DNA from: Asticcacaulis sp. SL142
GTDB lineage: Bacteria; Pseudomonadota; Alphaproteobacteria; Caulobacterales; Caulobacteraceae
Direction: 5' to 3'
Length of the DNA stretch: 64,000 nt
NCBI RefSeq assembly: GCF_026625745.1
Contig: NZ_CP113061.1
Coordinates: forward strand, 1,823,501 to 1,887,500
Part shown: positions 26,557 to 35,547 of the stretch, one piece after another
Layout: the number at the start of each line of letters is the position of its first letter
How positions within the stretch are numbered: position 1 is the first letter of the stretch
Made by a program: the position numbers and the translations under genes
Notes under the pieces: model-generated
What the model was told of the DNA's origin: nothing
The model's database searches: none
The model's input: the letters and a program-made list of their open reading frames with translations, nothing else

Positions 26557-29500
26557 TCAGGGTTGTGGCGCAGATGGTGCTGCCGCCAGCGTCGCCGCAT
26601 CATCTGCTACCGCCTGAAACCCGTTGGCCTGAGACTCAGCGATCCGGCGCTGAGGGGCTGACAGTTCGGCTTTCAGATCAGCTACCGCCTGAGCGGCCTC
26701 CTTGTCGCCGCCTGCCTCAGCAATCAGCAGCCACTTATAGGCTTCGGTCGGGTTGAGCGTGACGCCAATACCTTCGCGGTACATGATGCCCAGATTATAC
26801 TGGCTGTCGACAATGCCGCGCTCGGCGGCACGCCGGAACCAGGTCGCGGCCTGACCACGATCCGGCTGGCCGCCGTCACCGGCATAATACATCAGCCCCA
26901 GATTATGCATGGCGCGCGACACACCGCCTTCGGCGGCACGCTGCGTCCACAAACGGGCCTGCGTCTTGTCCGGTGTAATGCCGCTGAAACCTTCTTCGCC
27001 GTCATAGATCCGCCCCAGGCGGAACTGAGCCGGAGCATAGCCCTGATTGGCCACGGCCTTGAGCTTATCAATACCGACCGGATCATTGGCGGTCAGGGCC
27101 TGAACGGCGTCCTGAAACTGCCGCTCCAGTGCGGCGCGATCTTCAACTGGCGGGGTGATGGCGGCAGCGGCAATGGGTGCCGCAGGTGCCTCTGTGCCCG
27201 CACCACGCTTGGCCGGCGGCTGGCCAGAGTTACCCTCATCGCGCAATACGGCATAACCACCTGCGCCGACCGCGGTCAGGGCCACGGCCACAGACGAAGC
27301 TTTAAAAGCTTTTTTCAGGGTTTCGCCCAATCCCGTTTTTGGGCTGGTTTTGGGTTCCGCCGTCTTGACAGGCTTATCCGCCACAGCTCCGCGTGTGCGT
27401 GAGGCCCCAAGCTTCAAGCCCCCTAAACCCGGACGGCGATCATCGGCGTCTTCGAGGCTGGCGCGCACCGCCGCCCGCGCGGCCGCCAGGGCATCGCGCG
27501 TGGAGACGGAGACCGGGGCTTCTTCAGGGGTCTCTTCGTCGCGGCGCGCCCCAAAGCCTTTGAGAGGCTCATCATCAAAAATATCAGCCGCCCTGTCACC
27601 ATCCGCTTCATCGGCGAACGGATCGCGGTCGTGACGCAGATGCGGCGCGGTCTTACGCGACAGAGCGACATCAGCGAACGGATCGGCCTCATCGTCCTCG
27701 CGGAAAGGATCCGCCTCAGCCGAAGATGCCGGGGCATCCAGATCGTCCTCAAACGGATCGTAATCGGGCTTGAACCTCGCGTCGTGCAGGCCATTGTCGG
27801 CACGCTCTTCACCAAAGCCGGTCACGTTTTTCAGCAGATGCCCGGTCAGGTCGAGGTCATCTGAGTCCGTATCTTCCTCAACCGTCTCAGCCACCGGCGG
27901 CGTAAAGTCAAAGCGGGTGACCGTCGCCGCGTCCAGTTCGGCGTCGACCTGTGCGTCATCGACCACATCCACAACGTCTTCGACGACGGGTTCCGGTGAC
28001 GGCGCATAGCGGGACCGCGACACCGAAAAGGCGCTGGGCAGGACATCTGGTGCCGGTGTGGCGCGCGTCATACGTTCCGCCAGTTGCTGGCTTTCGGCCT
28101 TGCTCAGACGCTGCTCAATACGGGCGCGGGCTTCCTCAAGGATCTGGGCAGTGCGGGCTTCGCTTTGGCGGATACGCTCACCCAACTCAGTATGGGTATG
28201 TTCATGGGTCTGGCGCAGGTGTTCCTGCACCCCGTCCAGAACCTGCGCCGTGCGGCGTTCGCTCTCGGAAATACGGCTCGACAGGCGCTCAGAAATGCGG
28301 GCGATCTCGCCCCCCAGACGCTCCAGCGCCTGAGAATGCTGACCGTCCTGACGCGCAAAGCGAACCTCCACCGAATCCGCCACCCGGCGAATCTCAGCGT
28401 TCAAACGATCTGCCGCGTCATGGCCCTGACGCTCCACGCCCGTCATTCTCCGGTTAAGATTATCAGCCACCTTTAGGACATTATGGCCCATCTGTTCAAT
28501 GGCTTTAGCCGAACGCTGATCGACCTGCGCCAATTGTTCGTGCACGCCGCTTAAGGCCTGCTCGATATTATGATGGGTGGTATCTTCGAGCGAGCGGGCA
28601 ATTTCAACGCGCGCCTCATCGATCCGGCGAGTCAGATCATCGGCCAGACGGCGCAGAGACTGCACCGATTCCGGGTCCGACACATCGCCGCGCTCTTCGG
28701 TCCGCAGCAGGCGCGAATCCAGTGCAGCAAAGCTTTGCTCAAGGGTTTTCAGCGCCGTCGAGGTCTGGGCCTCGGCACTATCCAGACGCTGGGACACCTG
28801 GGCCACAACCTTATCGATCAGGCTTTGGGCCGCCGCATCAGGATCACGCAATTCCATCTGGGTCAGACGGTGCGACAGGCCCAGCATGTCGGAGCGCACA
28901 TCCTTGAAATTTTCACGGTTGCGGACATCGGTTTCATAGAGCTGATTGGAAATCTTGCCCAGCGCCCCTTCAAGGGCGCGGATATTTTCCTGCTGCTGCG
29001 GGGCGCGCAACTCGGCCTCAAGCCGGGCCACCCGTTCGCGTTCTTCGCGCAGATGACCGGACAGGCCCTCAAGCCGTTCCGCCTGCGCGTCAACCAGACG
29101 TTCCGCCGCCTCAAGACGCTCCGCCAGCACCGCTTGATCTTCTTCGGTACGCATCAGGCGCTCGCGCGAGGTGAACACGTCGTCGGCGTGGCTTTCCAGC
29201 TTTTCGGCCAGATGTTCTGTGCGCGCGGCAACCCCCGCTTCGGTACGCTCCAAACGGGTCAGCAAACCCTCAACTGCCTGAGATACACCGCGCACGGCCG
29301 ACGCCGAACGGGTCTCAGAGGTTTCAATGCGCGAGCCCAGAGATTCCAGAGCGCGGGCCACCCGCGACAGGTCTTCGGAACCGGAGCTGTGACGCTCTGA
29401 TGGGTGCTCAGCCGGGTAACGCCCATCGCCCCCCCGCTCATAGCGGTCATAATCATCTTCATAACGGGCCGCACGTTCGCGTGCCGCCACGGAGGAAAAG

Positions 29501-29805
29501 GCTGGCGCCGACCGGCGCGGACGGTTGATAAACTCTTCATCATGACGTGATGACGTGTAGGTGCGCTTCATACGCCCGCCCCCCGAAGGATAGTCTTCAC
29601 CGGTTTCCGGCTGATAATCGTTTTGTGGTACATAGGGACGGCGACCGCGATTTTCGCGGGGATCGGCTTCGGGCTCATCGCCCTCCAGAATCACCTGATT
29701 AAGCCATTCCCCTAGGGTCATGCCAGACCGGCGCGCCAGATCCTTGGCGACTTCGCGCGCCTTAGAATCTATACCCTTAACACTCCATGGCGTGCCCGCA
29801 GACAT
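26557..29805 (-). CDS. podJ: PodJ-like polar localization factor with Sel1 repeats
   Basis: A 1082-residue protein. The first 40 residues (SAGTPWSVKGIDSKAREVAKDLARRSGM...) match the start of Caulobacter PodJ, a scaffold that marks the new pole and places pili, holdfast and regulators. A long coiled-coil region rich in Glu, Arg and Ala follows (about 140-620), then an acidic region (about 640-780), a basic patch, one transmembrane helix (about 832-852, SSVAVALTAVGAGGYAVL), and periplasmic Sel1-type repeats (about 910-1040, e.g. ARLWTQRAAEGGVSRAMHNLGLMYYAGDG). Caulobacter PodJ ends in a peptidoglycan-binding domain; here only about 40 residues follow the repeats. Gene name by similarity of architecture and N-terminus. 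Confidence 0.85.
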   Translation of the reverse strand: MSAGTPWSVKGIDSKAREVAKDLARRSGMTLGEWLNQVILEGDEPEADPRENRGRRPYVPQNDYQPETGEDYPSGGGRMKRTYTSSRHDEEFINRPRRSAPAFSSVAARERAARYEDDYDRYERGGDGRYPAEHPSERHSSGSEDLSRVARALESLGSRIETSETRSASAVRGVSQAVEGLLTRLERTEAGVAARTEHLAEKLESHADDVFTSRERLMRTEEDQAVLAERLEAAERLVDAQAERLEGLSGHLREERERVARLEAELRAPQQQENIRALEGALGKISNQLYETDVRNRENFKDVRSDMLGLSHRLTQMELRDPDAAAQSLIDKVVAQVSQRLDSAEAQTSTALKTLEQSFAALDSRLLRTEERGDVSDPESVQSLRRLADDLTRRIDEARVEIARSLEDTTHHNIEQALSGVHEQLAQVDQRSAKAIEQMGHNVLKVADNLNRRMTGVERQGHDAADRLNAEIRRVADSVEVRFARQDGQHSQALERLGGEIARISERLSSRISESERRTAQVLDGVQEHLRQTHEHTHTELGERIRQSEARTAQILEEARARIEQRLSKAESQQLAERMTRATPAPDVLPSAFSVSRSRYAPSPEPVVEDVVDVVDDAQVDAELDAATVTRFDFTPPVAETVEEDTDSDDLDLTGHLLKNVTGFGEERADNGLHDARFKPDYDPFEDDLDAPASSAEADPFREDDEADPFADVALSRKTAPHLRHDRDPFADEADGDRAADIFDDEPLKGFGARRDEETPEEAPVSVSTRDALAAARAAVRASLEDADDRRPGLGGLKLGASRTRGAVADKPVKTAEPKTSPKTGLGETLKKAFKASSVAVALTAVGAGGYAVLRDEGNSGQPPAKRGAGTEAPAAPIAAAAITPPVEDRAALERQFQDAVQALTANDPVGIDKLKAVANQGYAPAQFRLGRIYDGEEGFSGITPDKTQARLWTQRAAEGGVSRAMHNLGLMYYAGDGGQPDRGQAATWFRRAAERGIVDSQYNLGIMYREGIGVTLNPTEAYKWLLIAEAGGDKEAAQAVADLKAELSAPQRRIAESQANGFQAVADDAATLAAAPSAPQP

Positions 29806-29857
29806 GCGAATCCCCTACTTATGCAATGTATGAGGCTAACCACCATCATCTTGCGTG

Positions 29858-29872
29858 TAAACCTTTTGTTAA
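29858..29872 (-). promoter_or_regulatory. Candidate CtrA-type site upstream of podJ
   Basis: On the minus strand this reads TTAA, seven bases, TTTA, one mismatch from the CtrA consensus TTAA-N7-TTAA. It lies about 53-67 bp upstream of the podJ start. A GAATC (a CcrM GANTC methylation site) sits just upstream of the start codon at about 29808. Suggestive only, since such short motifs occur by chance. Confidence 0.3.
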
Positions 29873-29993
29873 CCACCATCTATTGGGATAACGCCATTCT
29901 CCTGTGGAGAACCGCCGCATTATATAAACGCCTGATAAGGGAAAATACCGTGAAAGCCTTGCGCCGCGCCACATTCCTACCATATTCGCAAAC

Positions 29994-30221
29994 ATGGAAT
30001 TTGATCTTGGCACCACGCTCATCATGTTTTTTGCCGCCGTATTAGCGTGCATCCTCAGCGGTTATCTGGGGGCGCGGCCACCCAATCTCAAAACCGATGC
30101 CGTCAGACTTGTCCCTTACCGACTGATCATGCTGCTGTCCGGCACCGCCGCGATCATCCTGCTGGTCCACATCTTCGCCCTCGTCGGCGGCAATCCCCAG
30201 CCCGCATTTCAGCCGTATTAA
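29994..30221 (+). CDS. Small two-helix membrane protein
   Basis: A 75-residue protein with two hydrophobic helices (about 7-26 and 43-64: TLIMFFAAVLACILSGYLGA and YRLIMLLSGTAAIILLVHIF) joined by a basic cytoplasmic or periplasmic loop (RPPNLKTDAVRLVPYR). The compact hydrophobic design and the clean ATG argue for a real gene. It is divergent from podJ across 188 bp and convergent with argF. I recall similar short proteins from Caulobacterales but cannot name a family. No function assigned. Confidence 0.65.
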   Translation: MEFDLGTTLIMFFAAVLACILSGYLGARPPNLKTDAVRLVPYRLIMLLSGTAAIILLVHIFALVGGNPQPAFQPY

Positions 30222-30280
30222 ACCTCACACAGCCCCTAAAAAGGCTTCAGTTTGGATGAGATGCCAGGCGTCGAGCGCCC

Positions 30281-30331
30281 GCGGGTACAGATAGTACCCG
30301 CAAGCGATGACAACGCCGCAGATCGCCAAAC
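30281..30331 (-). repeat. GTACC palindromic repeat, copy 2 (downstream of argF)
   Basis: Stem GCGGGTAC/GTACCCGC with 5-nt loop (30281-30301) followed by about 30 bp similar to the copy at 5822-5872, including GCAAG right after the stem and CCAAA near the end. The two stems differ at one paired position (A-T versus G-C), so pairing is kept. The extended block abuts the argF stop codon. Confidence 0.5.
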
Positions 30332-31252
30332 TCAAGCCTTTTTAAAACACCAGGCGAGGATGGATTTTTGGGCATGTATCCGGTTTTCGGCCTCGTCCCA
30401 GATGACCGATTGCGGGCCGTCGATAACGGCTGCGGTGACTTCCTCGCCGCGATGGGCGGGCAGGCAGTGCAGGAACAGGGCGTCGGGCTTAGCCAGCGCC
30501 ATCAGGGCTTCATTGACCTGATAGGGGCCAAGGGCCGTCATGCGCTCATCGTAATCGGTATCGCCCATGCTGACCCAGGTATCGGCCATGACGGCATCGG
30601 CACCGGCAACCGCAGCTTTCGGGTCGTGGGTGACGGTGATCTTCGCCCCTGCCCCGTGCGCCAGATCGGCCGCTGACGGGCTATATTGCGGTGGGCAGGC
30701 GATGTTCAATGAAAAGCCAAGCTTAGGTGCTGCATGGATGAACGAGGCGCAGACATTATTGCCGTCGCCGATCCACGCTAAAGTCTTACCGGCCACTGGC
30801 CCGCGATGTTCTTCGATGGTCTGAAGATCAGCGATGATCTGACACGGATGGCTCTTGTCGGTCAGGCCGTTGATGACCGGCACCGTTGATGCGGCGGCCA
30901 ATTGCTCGACATCTTCATGGCGGTTGGCGCGAATCATGATGGCATCGACCATGCGCGACAGAACCTTGGCGGTGTCTTCGATCGTTTCCCCACGCCCAAG
31001 CTGCATGTCATTGGCGGTCGAGATAATGCCGTCACCGCCAAGTTGACGGATGGCCGCGTCGAACGAAAAGCGTGTGCGGGTCGAGTTTTTCTGGAAAATC
31101 ATGGCCAGAACGCGGTCTTTGGCCGGAGCATCGGCATCGACGCGCCCTTTCGGCCAGCCGAGGCGGGCTTTCTTACGCGCATGGGCGTCATCGAGAATAG
31201 AGCGGATATCCTCCGGGCTTAAGGCCCAGAGGTCGAGAAAGTGACGGGTCAT
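30332..31252 (-). CDS. argF: Ornithine carbamoyltransferase
   Basis: Makes citrulline from ornithine and carbamoyl phosphate in arginine synthesis. The 306-residue protein has the carbamoyl-phosphate loop [12 protein letters not shown] (about 57-68), the [14 protein letters not shown] segment, [12 protein letters not shown], and the ornithine-binding [13 protein letters not shown] near the C-terminus. It follows argD by 35 nt on the same strand, giving the common alphaproteobacterial argD-argF operon. Confidence 0.96.
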   Translation of the reverse strand: MTRHFLDLWALSPEDIRSILDDAHARKKARLGWPKGRVDADAPAKDRVLAMIFQKNSTRTRFSFDAAIRQLGGDGIISTANDMQLGRGETIEDTAKVLSRMVDAIMIRANRHEDVEQLAAASTVPVINGLTDKSHPCQIIADLQTIEEHRGPVAGKTLAWIGDGNNVCASFIHAAPKLGFSLNIACPPQYSPSAADLAHGAGAKITVTHDPKAAVAGADAVMADTWVSMGDTDYDERMTALGPYQVNEALMALAKPDALFLHCLPAHRGEEVTAAVIDGPQSVIWDEAENRIHAQKSILAWCFKKA

Positions 31253-31287
31253 CTGTACCCCCTTTTATTTTGGATGTCCGGCCCCTG

Positions 31288-32487
31288 TTATGCCGTCTCT
31301 TTGGCCTTTTCACGGGCGGCGATGAAGGTTTTTTCCAGCAGGCCAATGGCTTCGCGGGCTTCATCGAGTGTGACATTGAGCGGCGGCAGCAGACGTACGC
31401 AGTTGTCCGATCCGCCCGCAATCAGTATGCCGGCATCACGCGCCAGAGCCATGACCTCACGGTTGAGCGGCTTGACCTTGATGCCAACCAGAAGTCCCTT
31501 GCCGCGCACTTCCTCAATGACATCGCCGTAGGTGGCGATCAGGCTCTGAAGCTGCTGACGCAGGTAGTTGGACACATCATTAACGTGCTCAAGAGTTTCA
31601 GGCTTCGACAGTTCATTATAGGCCGCAAGCCCAACCGCCATCGCCAGCGGATTGCCGCCAAAGGTCGAACCGTGAGCACCGACGACCATGCCGGACGCTG
31701 CGTCCTTTGTGGCCAAACAAGCACCGATCGGGAACCCACCGCCCAGGGCCTTGGCGGTCATCAGAACGTCAGGCTCAATATCCGACCACTGATAGGCCCA
31801 CAACTTACCCGTCCGGCCCATACCGCACTGGATTTCATCAAACATCAACAACAGGCCGTACTGGTCACACAGGTCGCGCAACCCTTGCAGGCATTGGTTC
31901 GGCACGGCGCGCGTGCCGCCTTCGCCCTGCACCGGCTCAACCAGAATGGCTGCGGCCGTCGGTGCCGACGCGGCCGCTTTCAAGGCTTCGTGGTCACCAA
32001 ACAGCAGATGCACAAAGCCCGGCAGCTTAGGGCCAAATCCGGTCAGATAAGCGTCGTTGCCACCGGCATTGACCGCCGCGTACGATCTGCCGTGGAACGC
32101 GCCTTGAAACGTGATGACATCAATGCGCTCAGGATTACCCTTGGCGGCGTGATATTTACGCGCCAGTTTCAGCGCACATTCGACCGCTTCGGTGCCGGAA
32201 TTGGTGAAGAACACCTGATCGGCAAAGCTGTCGGCGCACAGGCGCTCGGCCAGAGCTTCCTGATCCGGTATGCGGAAAATGTTCGATACATGCCATAGCT
32301 TCTGTGCCTGTTTCGTCACGGCATCGATCAGGATCGGGTTGGCGTGGCCAAGCCCGTTGGTAGCAATGCCCTGCACGAAGTCAAGAAACCGTCGGCCATC
32401 CTTGGTGTAAAGGTTAACCCCTTCACCGCGCTCAACCTCGATGGGGGCGCGACTGTAAACACCGAAAAGATGATCTGACTGGCTCAT
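31288..32487 (-). CDS. argD: Acetylornithine aminotransferase
   Basis: A 399-residue class III PLP aminotransferase that converts N-acetylglutamate semialdehyde to N-acetylornithine, and often serves lysine synthesis as well. The PLP lysine is in LMTAKALGGGFPIGA (about residue 243); other landmarks are FTNSGTEAVECALKLARKYH and FDEIQCGMGRTG. I start it at ATG 32487 (SQSDHLFGVYSRAPI follows), which has GGGA 8 nt upstream; the frame runs on to 32523 without support. It is the first gene of the argD-argF operon. Confidence 0.95.
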   Translation of the reverse strand: MSQSDHLFGVYSRAPIEVERGEGVNLYTKDGRRFLDFVQGIATNGLGHANPILIDAVTKQAQKLWHVSNIFRIPDQEALAERLCADSFADQVFFTNSGTEAVECALKLARKYHAAKGNPERIDVITFQGAFHGRSYAAVNAGGNDAYLTGFGPKLPGFVHLLFGDHEALKAAASAPTAAAILVEPVQGEGGTRAVPNQCLQGLRDLCDQYGLLLMFDEIQCGMGRTGKLWAYQWSDIEPDVLMTAKALGGGFPIGACLATKDAASGMVVGAHGSTFGGNPLAMAVGLAAYNELSKPETLEHVNDVSNYLRQQLQSLIATYGDVIEEVRGKGLLVGIKVKPLNREVMALARDAGILIAGGSDNCVRLLPPLNVTLDEAREAIGLLEKTFIAAREKAKETA

Positions 32488-32544
32488 GGTAACATCCCAA
32501 AAGATAAAATCCTCTCCGAACAAACGGAGAGGAGATTAAAGAAC

Positions 32545-32594
32545 CTAAGTAGGACTTAGAGCGGCCTTTTGGGGAAATTTATCCCCAATGTCAA
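32545..32594 (-). promoter_or_regulatory. Two small dyads upstream of argD
   Basis: A dyad CTAAGT/ACTTAG (32545-32559) and a 7-bp dyad TTGGGGA/TCCCCAA (32569-32588). On the minus strand a TTGACA hexamer (32594-32589) directly abuts the second dyad, but no matching -10 is seen. They may be an operator or transcript structures for argD, or the second may end the TraB transcript. Low confidence in any role. Confidence 0.3.
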
Positions 32595-32633
32595 TAAAAA
32601 AGCGCGGCCTGGATTATGATTATTGGTCATGAG

Positions 32634-33530
32634 TTACTTGAGGGCATCGACCTTAACACCCTTAGCTTTCAACAGGGTCGGCACGCCGTCCGGCCCGACC
32701 AGATGGCCTGTACCGACCACGATCAGGGACGTGCCGGAACCGGCCAGAATCTGTTCGATCTGCGGCACCCAGTTCTGGTTGCGGCCTTTGAGCAGCACTT
32801 CGTATAGTTTAGGCGTCTTGACCATCATCTCTTCGGTAAATATCCGCTCCAGCGTGGCTACATCGCCGGTATGCCAGGCGGTAAGCATGGTCTCCAGCAG
32901 GGCCTTGCCTTCCTCTTCCTGATTAAGCACATCAATCAGGAACTGGCGGCTGGTTTCCTCGTCAAAACTGCCGAAAAAGCCCATCTGCTGTTCAATGGTT
33001 TCAAAGCCCTTAACCGGCTTTCCCGCCGCTTTGGCCTGATCCAGCAGAGTTTTATCGACGCCGGAGCTCGGATCATAACCGGCATCGACCATGGATTTCA
33101 CCGTGATCAGCAACCCGACGGCCCAGGGTTTAAGGTTACGCGCCTGCGCCATCGGGATGCCGTGCTGATCCAGCGCCAGATTAAGGCGGGCGATATCGGA
33201 CTCGCTCATGCCCTCGGTCAGATTGCCCTTGGGGTTGATGGCGTGTTTCAGAAAGGCCGAACCGGCGGCGGCCTGATCATCCAGATTGGCGATCTCCAAC
33301 CACATTTCCTTTGAGCCTGCCATCGCGGTTTTGATGCGGGCATCCTGCCATTGCATGTCAGGCTTTAGCAGGTGAATAGACCCCAGCAGATAGACGGTCG
33401 AATCCGCATCCGTCACCACCCACATCAGCGGGGTGCCGGTTTTGGCGTCCTGCGCAGTGGCGACACCCGGCAAAAGCGCCACACCGGCCACTACAAGCGC
33501 CTTGAACATAGTTTTAAAAGATTTCAACAT
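32634..33530 (-). CDS. TraB/GumN family exported protein
   Basis: A 298-residue protein with a signal peptide (1-26, cleavage after VATAQ-type Ala residues). The two family motifs are present: LLGSIHLLKP with His53 near the start, and IVVGTGHLVGPDGVPTLL near the C-terminus. The TraB/GumN fold is related to metal-dependent proteases (Tiki-like), so an extracytoplasmic hydrolase is possible but unproven. It lies 23 nt after the XRE regulator gene on the same strand and may belong to that unit. Confidence 0.85.
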   Translation of the reverse strand: MLKSFKTMFKALVVAGVALLPGVATAQDAKTGTPLMWVVTDADSTVYLLGSIHLLKPDMQWQDARIKTAMAGSKEMWLEIANLDDQAAAGSAFLKHAINPKGNLTEGMSESDIARLNLALDQHGIPMAQARNLKPWAVGLLITVKSMVDAGYDPSSGVDKTLLDQAKAAGKPVKGFETIEQQMGFFGSFDEETSRQFLIDVLNQEEEGKALLETMLTAWHTGDVATLERIFTEEMMVKTPKLYEVLLKGRNQNWVPQIEQILAGSGTSLIVVGTGHLVGPDGVPTLLKAKGVKVDALK

Positions 33531-33553
33531 GAGGTTTCCTATGATTTTCGAAC

Positions 33554-33754
33554 TTAAGCTTTTTGATCCGGCAGAAATATGTCTTCGATCCGTTGCTGAA
33601 ATATGTCAGCGATTTTGAAGGCCAGCGGCAGTGAGGGATCGTATTTTTCGGTCTCGATGGCATTGATGGTCTGGCGTGAAACGCTCAGCCGGTCGGCCAG
33701 ATCGGCCTGTGACCAGTCGCGTTCGGCCCGAAGAACCTTGATACGGTTTTTCAT
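33554..33754 (-). CDS. Small XRE-family transcriptional regulator
   Basis: A 66-residue helix-turn-helix protein consisting of little more than the DNA-binding domain: NRIKVLRAERDWSQADLADRLSVSRQTINAIETEKYDPSLPLAFKIADIF. This is the YgzD-like type that usually forms an operon with a small membrane protein. Its ATG overlaps the stop codon of the upstream membrane protein by one base (TAATG), so translation is coupled. Probably autoregulates the unit (inference). Confidence 0.9.
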   Translation of the reverse strand: MKNRIKVLRAERDWSQADLADRLSVSRQTINAIETEKYDPSLPLAFKIADIFQQRIEDIFLPDQKA

Positions 33755-34191
33755 TATCTATGCCTCAACCACCAGATGCCCCAAGCGATCACATAGCCAA
33801 TAATCGGCGGGATCAAACCGGTCATGATACCAAACTCAAATCCCGATCCTTGCGCGTTGAAATAGGCCATAAAGCTCTCACCAAAGTCGCCGCCGGTGGC
33901 CACCGACAAGAAATAGATCGGCATAACCACCAGCAGGCCGCATGACCCGCCCCAGTACCACGCCCATTTATGGGCTTCGCGCACCGCTTCATCACTGGAT
34001 CGCCACCACACAATGCTGAACGCCAGAGCCAGCAATATAAAGACCGTGACCACAATCATAGCCAGTTGCGGATTCTGTCTGATGTCGGCAATACCTGCCC
34101 CCTCCAGATATCCAATTACACCCCCAAGCAGCGCGCCTATCCCCAGAATGGCGTAGATCGCCACCTGTCCGCTTAATTTTCCTTTTGTCAT
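33754..34191 (-). CDS. Four-helix membrane protein paired with XRE regulator
   Basis: A 145-residue inner-membrane protein with four hydrophobic segments: about 10-32, 46-64, 78-100 and 118-140. I start it at ATG 34191 (TKGKLSGQVAIYAI follows) because a near-perfect AAGGAGG ribosome binding site lies 6 nt upstream; the longer frame to 34221 begins inside that site. It forms a coupled pair with the XRE gene. I do not recognise a named family. The upstream region (34192-34410) is shared with the divergent acyltransferase gene and contains a small GTCAT-A-ATGAC palindrome near 34260. Confidence 0.75.
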   Translation of the reverse strand: MTKGKLSGQVAIYAILGIGALLGGVIGYLEGAGIADIRQNPQLAMIVVTVFILLALAFSIVWWRSSDEAVREAHKWAWYWGGSCGLLVVMPIYFLSVATGGDFGESFMAYFNAQGSGFEFGIMTGLIPPIIGYVIAWGIWWLRHR

Positions 34192-34410
34192 ATCAACCCT
34201 CCTTAACAATAAGACAAACACCCTTTACATTTAGATCGTGCAATATGTCAAGCACCCTTGTCATAATGACGCGCAAATTTTACAGATTTATAATTGTCAC
34301 GACGCTCGGAAATAAATGTTTCGAAACCAACTGAATATTTACAGCTAGGTACGATTATGACCTCGGTATGGGTCTGCACCCTTTATAAAAACGATTAGTG
34401 TTCTCGACCC

Positions 34411-35547
34411 ATGACAACCTGTGACCTTATCCGCCCCCATGACCTGAGTGCATCCGAAGTGCAGTCATGGCGCGATATGGTCGTTGCTACGCCCGATTTA
34501 CGCTCCCCCCTGCTGTCGCTGGAATTTGCGCAGGTCATCGCCCAGGTGCGCGATGATGTCTGGGTCGCCATCTATCGCCGCAAAGGCCAAACAGTCGGCT
34601 TTCTGCCCCACCATCGCCGCCCCGGCGGATTGGCCAGACCCGTCGGCGCCCCGTTTTCAGACTATACCGCCCTGATCAGTATTCCCGACCCCGATATTAC
34701 CATAGCCGAGGCCCTGAGCCTTGCCTGCATCGACCGGTTTCAGGTCATCGGCCTGATCGATCCGTACGGTGTGTTTGGCGATATCGGCGGGGAGACCGAC
34801 AATGCCTGCGGGATCGACCTCACCCAGCCGCTTGATCACATTCCGCATAAACATGCCAAGAATATAAACCGTCTGCGCCGCCGCCTTGAAGAGCAGCACG
34901 GTGAGGTGTGCTTTATTACCCCTGATCGCGATCCTGACCATTTCGAGACCATGCTGCGCCTGAAACGTGAGCAGACCCGCCTTACTGGCCTGCATGATTT
35001 TCTGGCCCCCGTTTGGGTCGAAGCCCTGATGCGGCAACTATTTGCTGCGCCTTCTGAAGGCCTACGCGGGCAGATGCTAACCCTGACGGCGGGCGGTAAA
35101 GGGATTATTTTCCATTATGGTGTAAGGCTGGGCGATGTCATGCACCCATGGATATCCAGCTTTGATCCGGCGTTCAGCGCCTTCTCGCCCGGTCAGGTAT
35201 TCCTGATGGGGTGTGGCGATGCGCTTAAGGCCGACGGCGTGACCTATTACGACCTGTCGACCGGTGAGCAGCATTACAAAAACGCCTTTGGCAACAGCCA
35301 TCGCGTCGTTACCCACGGCCGCGTCTATGGCAACACCACGGGCGGCCGGTTCAGCGCCCGCAGGGCCGCATGGGCGCGTGAAGCCGGTCAGTCCCTGCCG
35401 CCGCGTCTGGGCGAAATCGCCAACCGCCTGAGCCGGCGCGTCGATCAGATTTGTGCGCTTGAACTTAATACGCCGGATCGCCTTAAGGGCCTGTGGCGGG
35501 CCGTGCGGGCCATGCCGCAGCGCCTGAAATCACCGGAGGGCCGTTGA
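34411..35547 (+). CDS. FemAB/CelD-like N-acyltransferase (GNAT_6)
   Basis: A 378-residue cytosolic protein with the CelD/BcsL-type acetyltransferase domain (about 150-300): KNINRLRRRLEE, LHDFLAPVWVEALMRQLF, IIFHYGVRLGDVMHPWISSFDPAFSAFSPGQVFLMG and a YYDLSTGEQHYKNAFGN end. Proteins of this kind modify sugars of extracellular polysaccharides; HfsK of the Caulobacter holdfast is one example. It overlaps the following glycosyltransferase gene (TGATGA) and is the first of a three-gene unit, so a polysaccharide role is likely. No other holdfast genes are in the window. Confidence 0.82.
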   Translation: MTTCDLIRPHDLSASEVQSWRDMVVATPDLRSPLLSLEFAQVIAQVRDDVWVAIYRRKGQTVGFLPHHRRPGGLARPVGAPFSDYTALISIPDPDITIAEALSLACIDRFQVIGLIDPYGVFGDIGGETDNACGIDLTQPLDHIPHKHAKNINRLRRRLEEQHGEVCFITPDRDPDHFETMLRLKREQTRLTGLHDFLAPVWVEALMRQLFAAPSEGLRGQMLTLTAGGKGIIFHYGVRLGDVMHPWISSFDPAFSAFSPGQVFLMGCGDALKADGVTYYDLSTGEQHYKNAFGNSHRVVTHGRVYGNTTGGRFSARRAAWAREAGQSLPPRLGEIANRLSRRVDQICALELNTPDRLKGLWRAVRAMPQRLKSPEGR

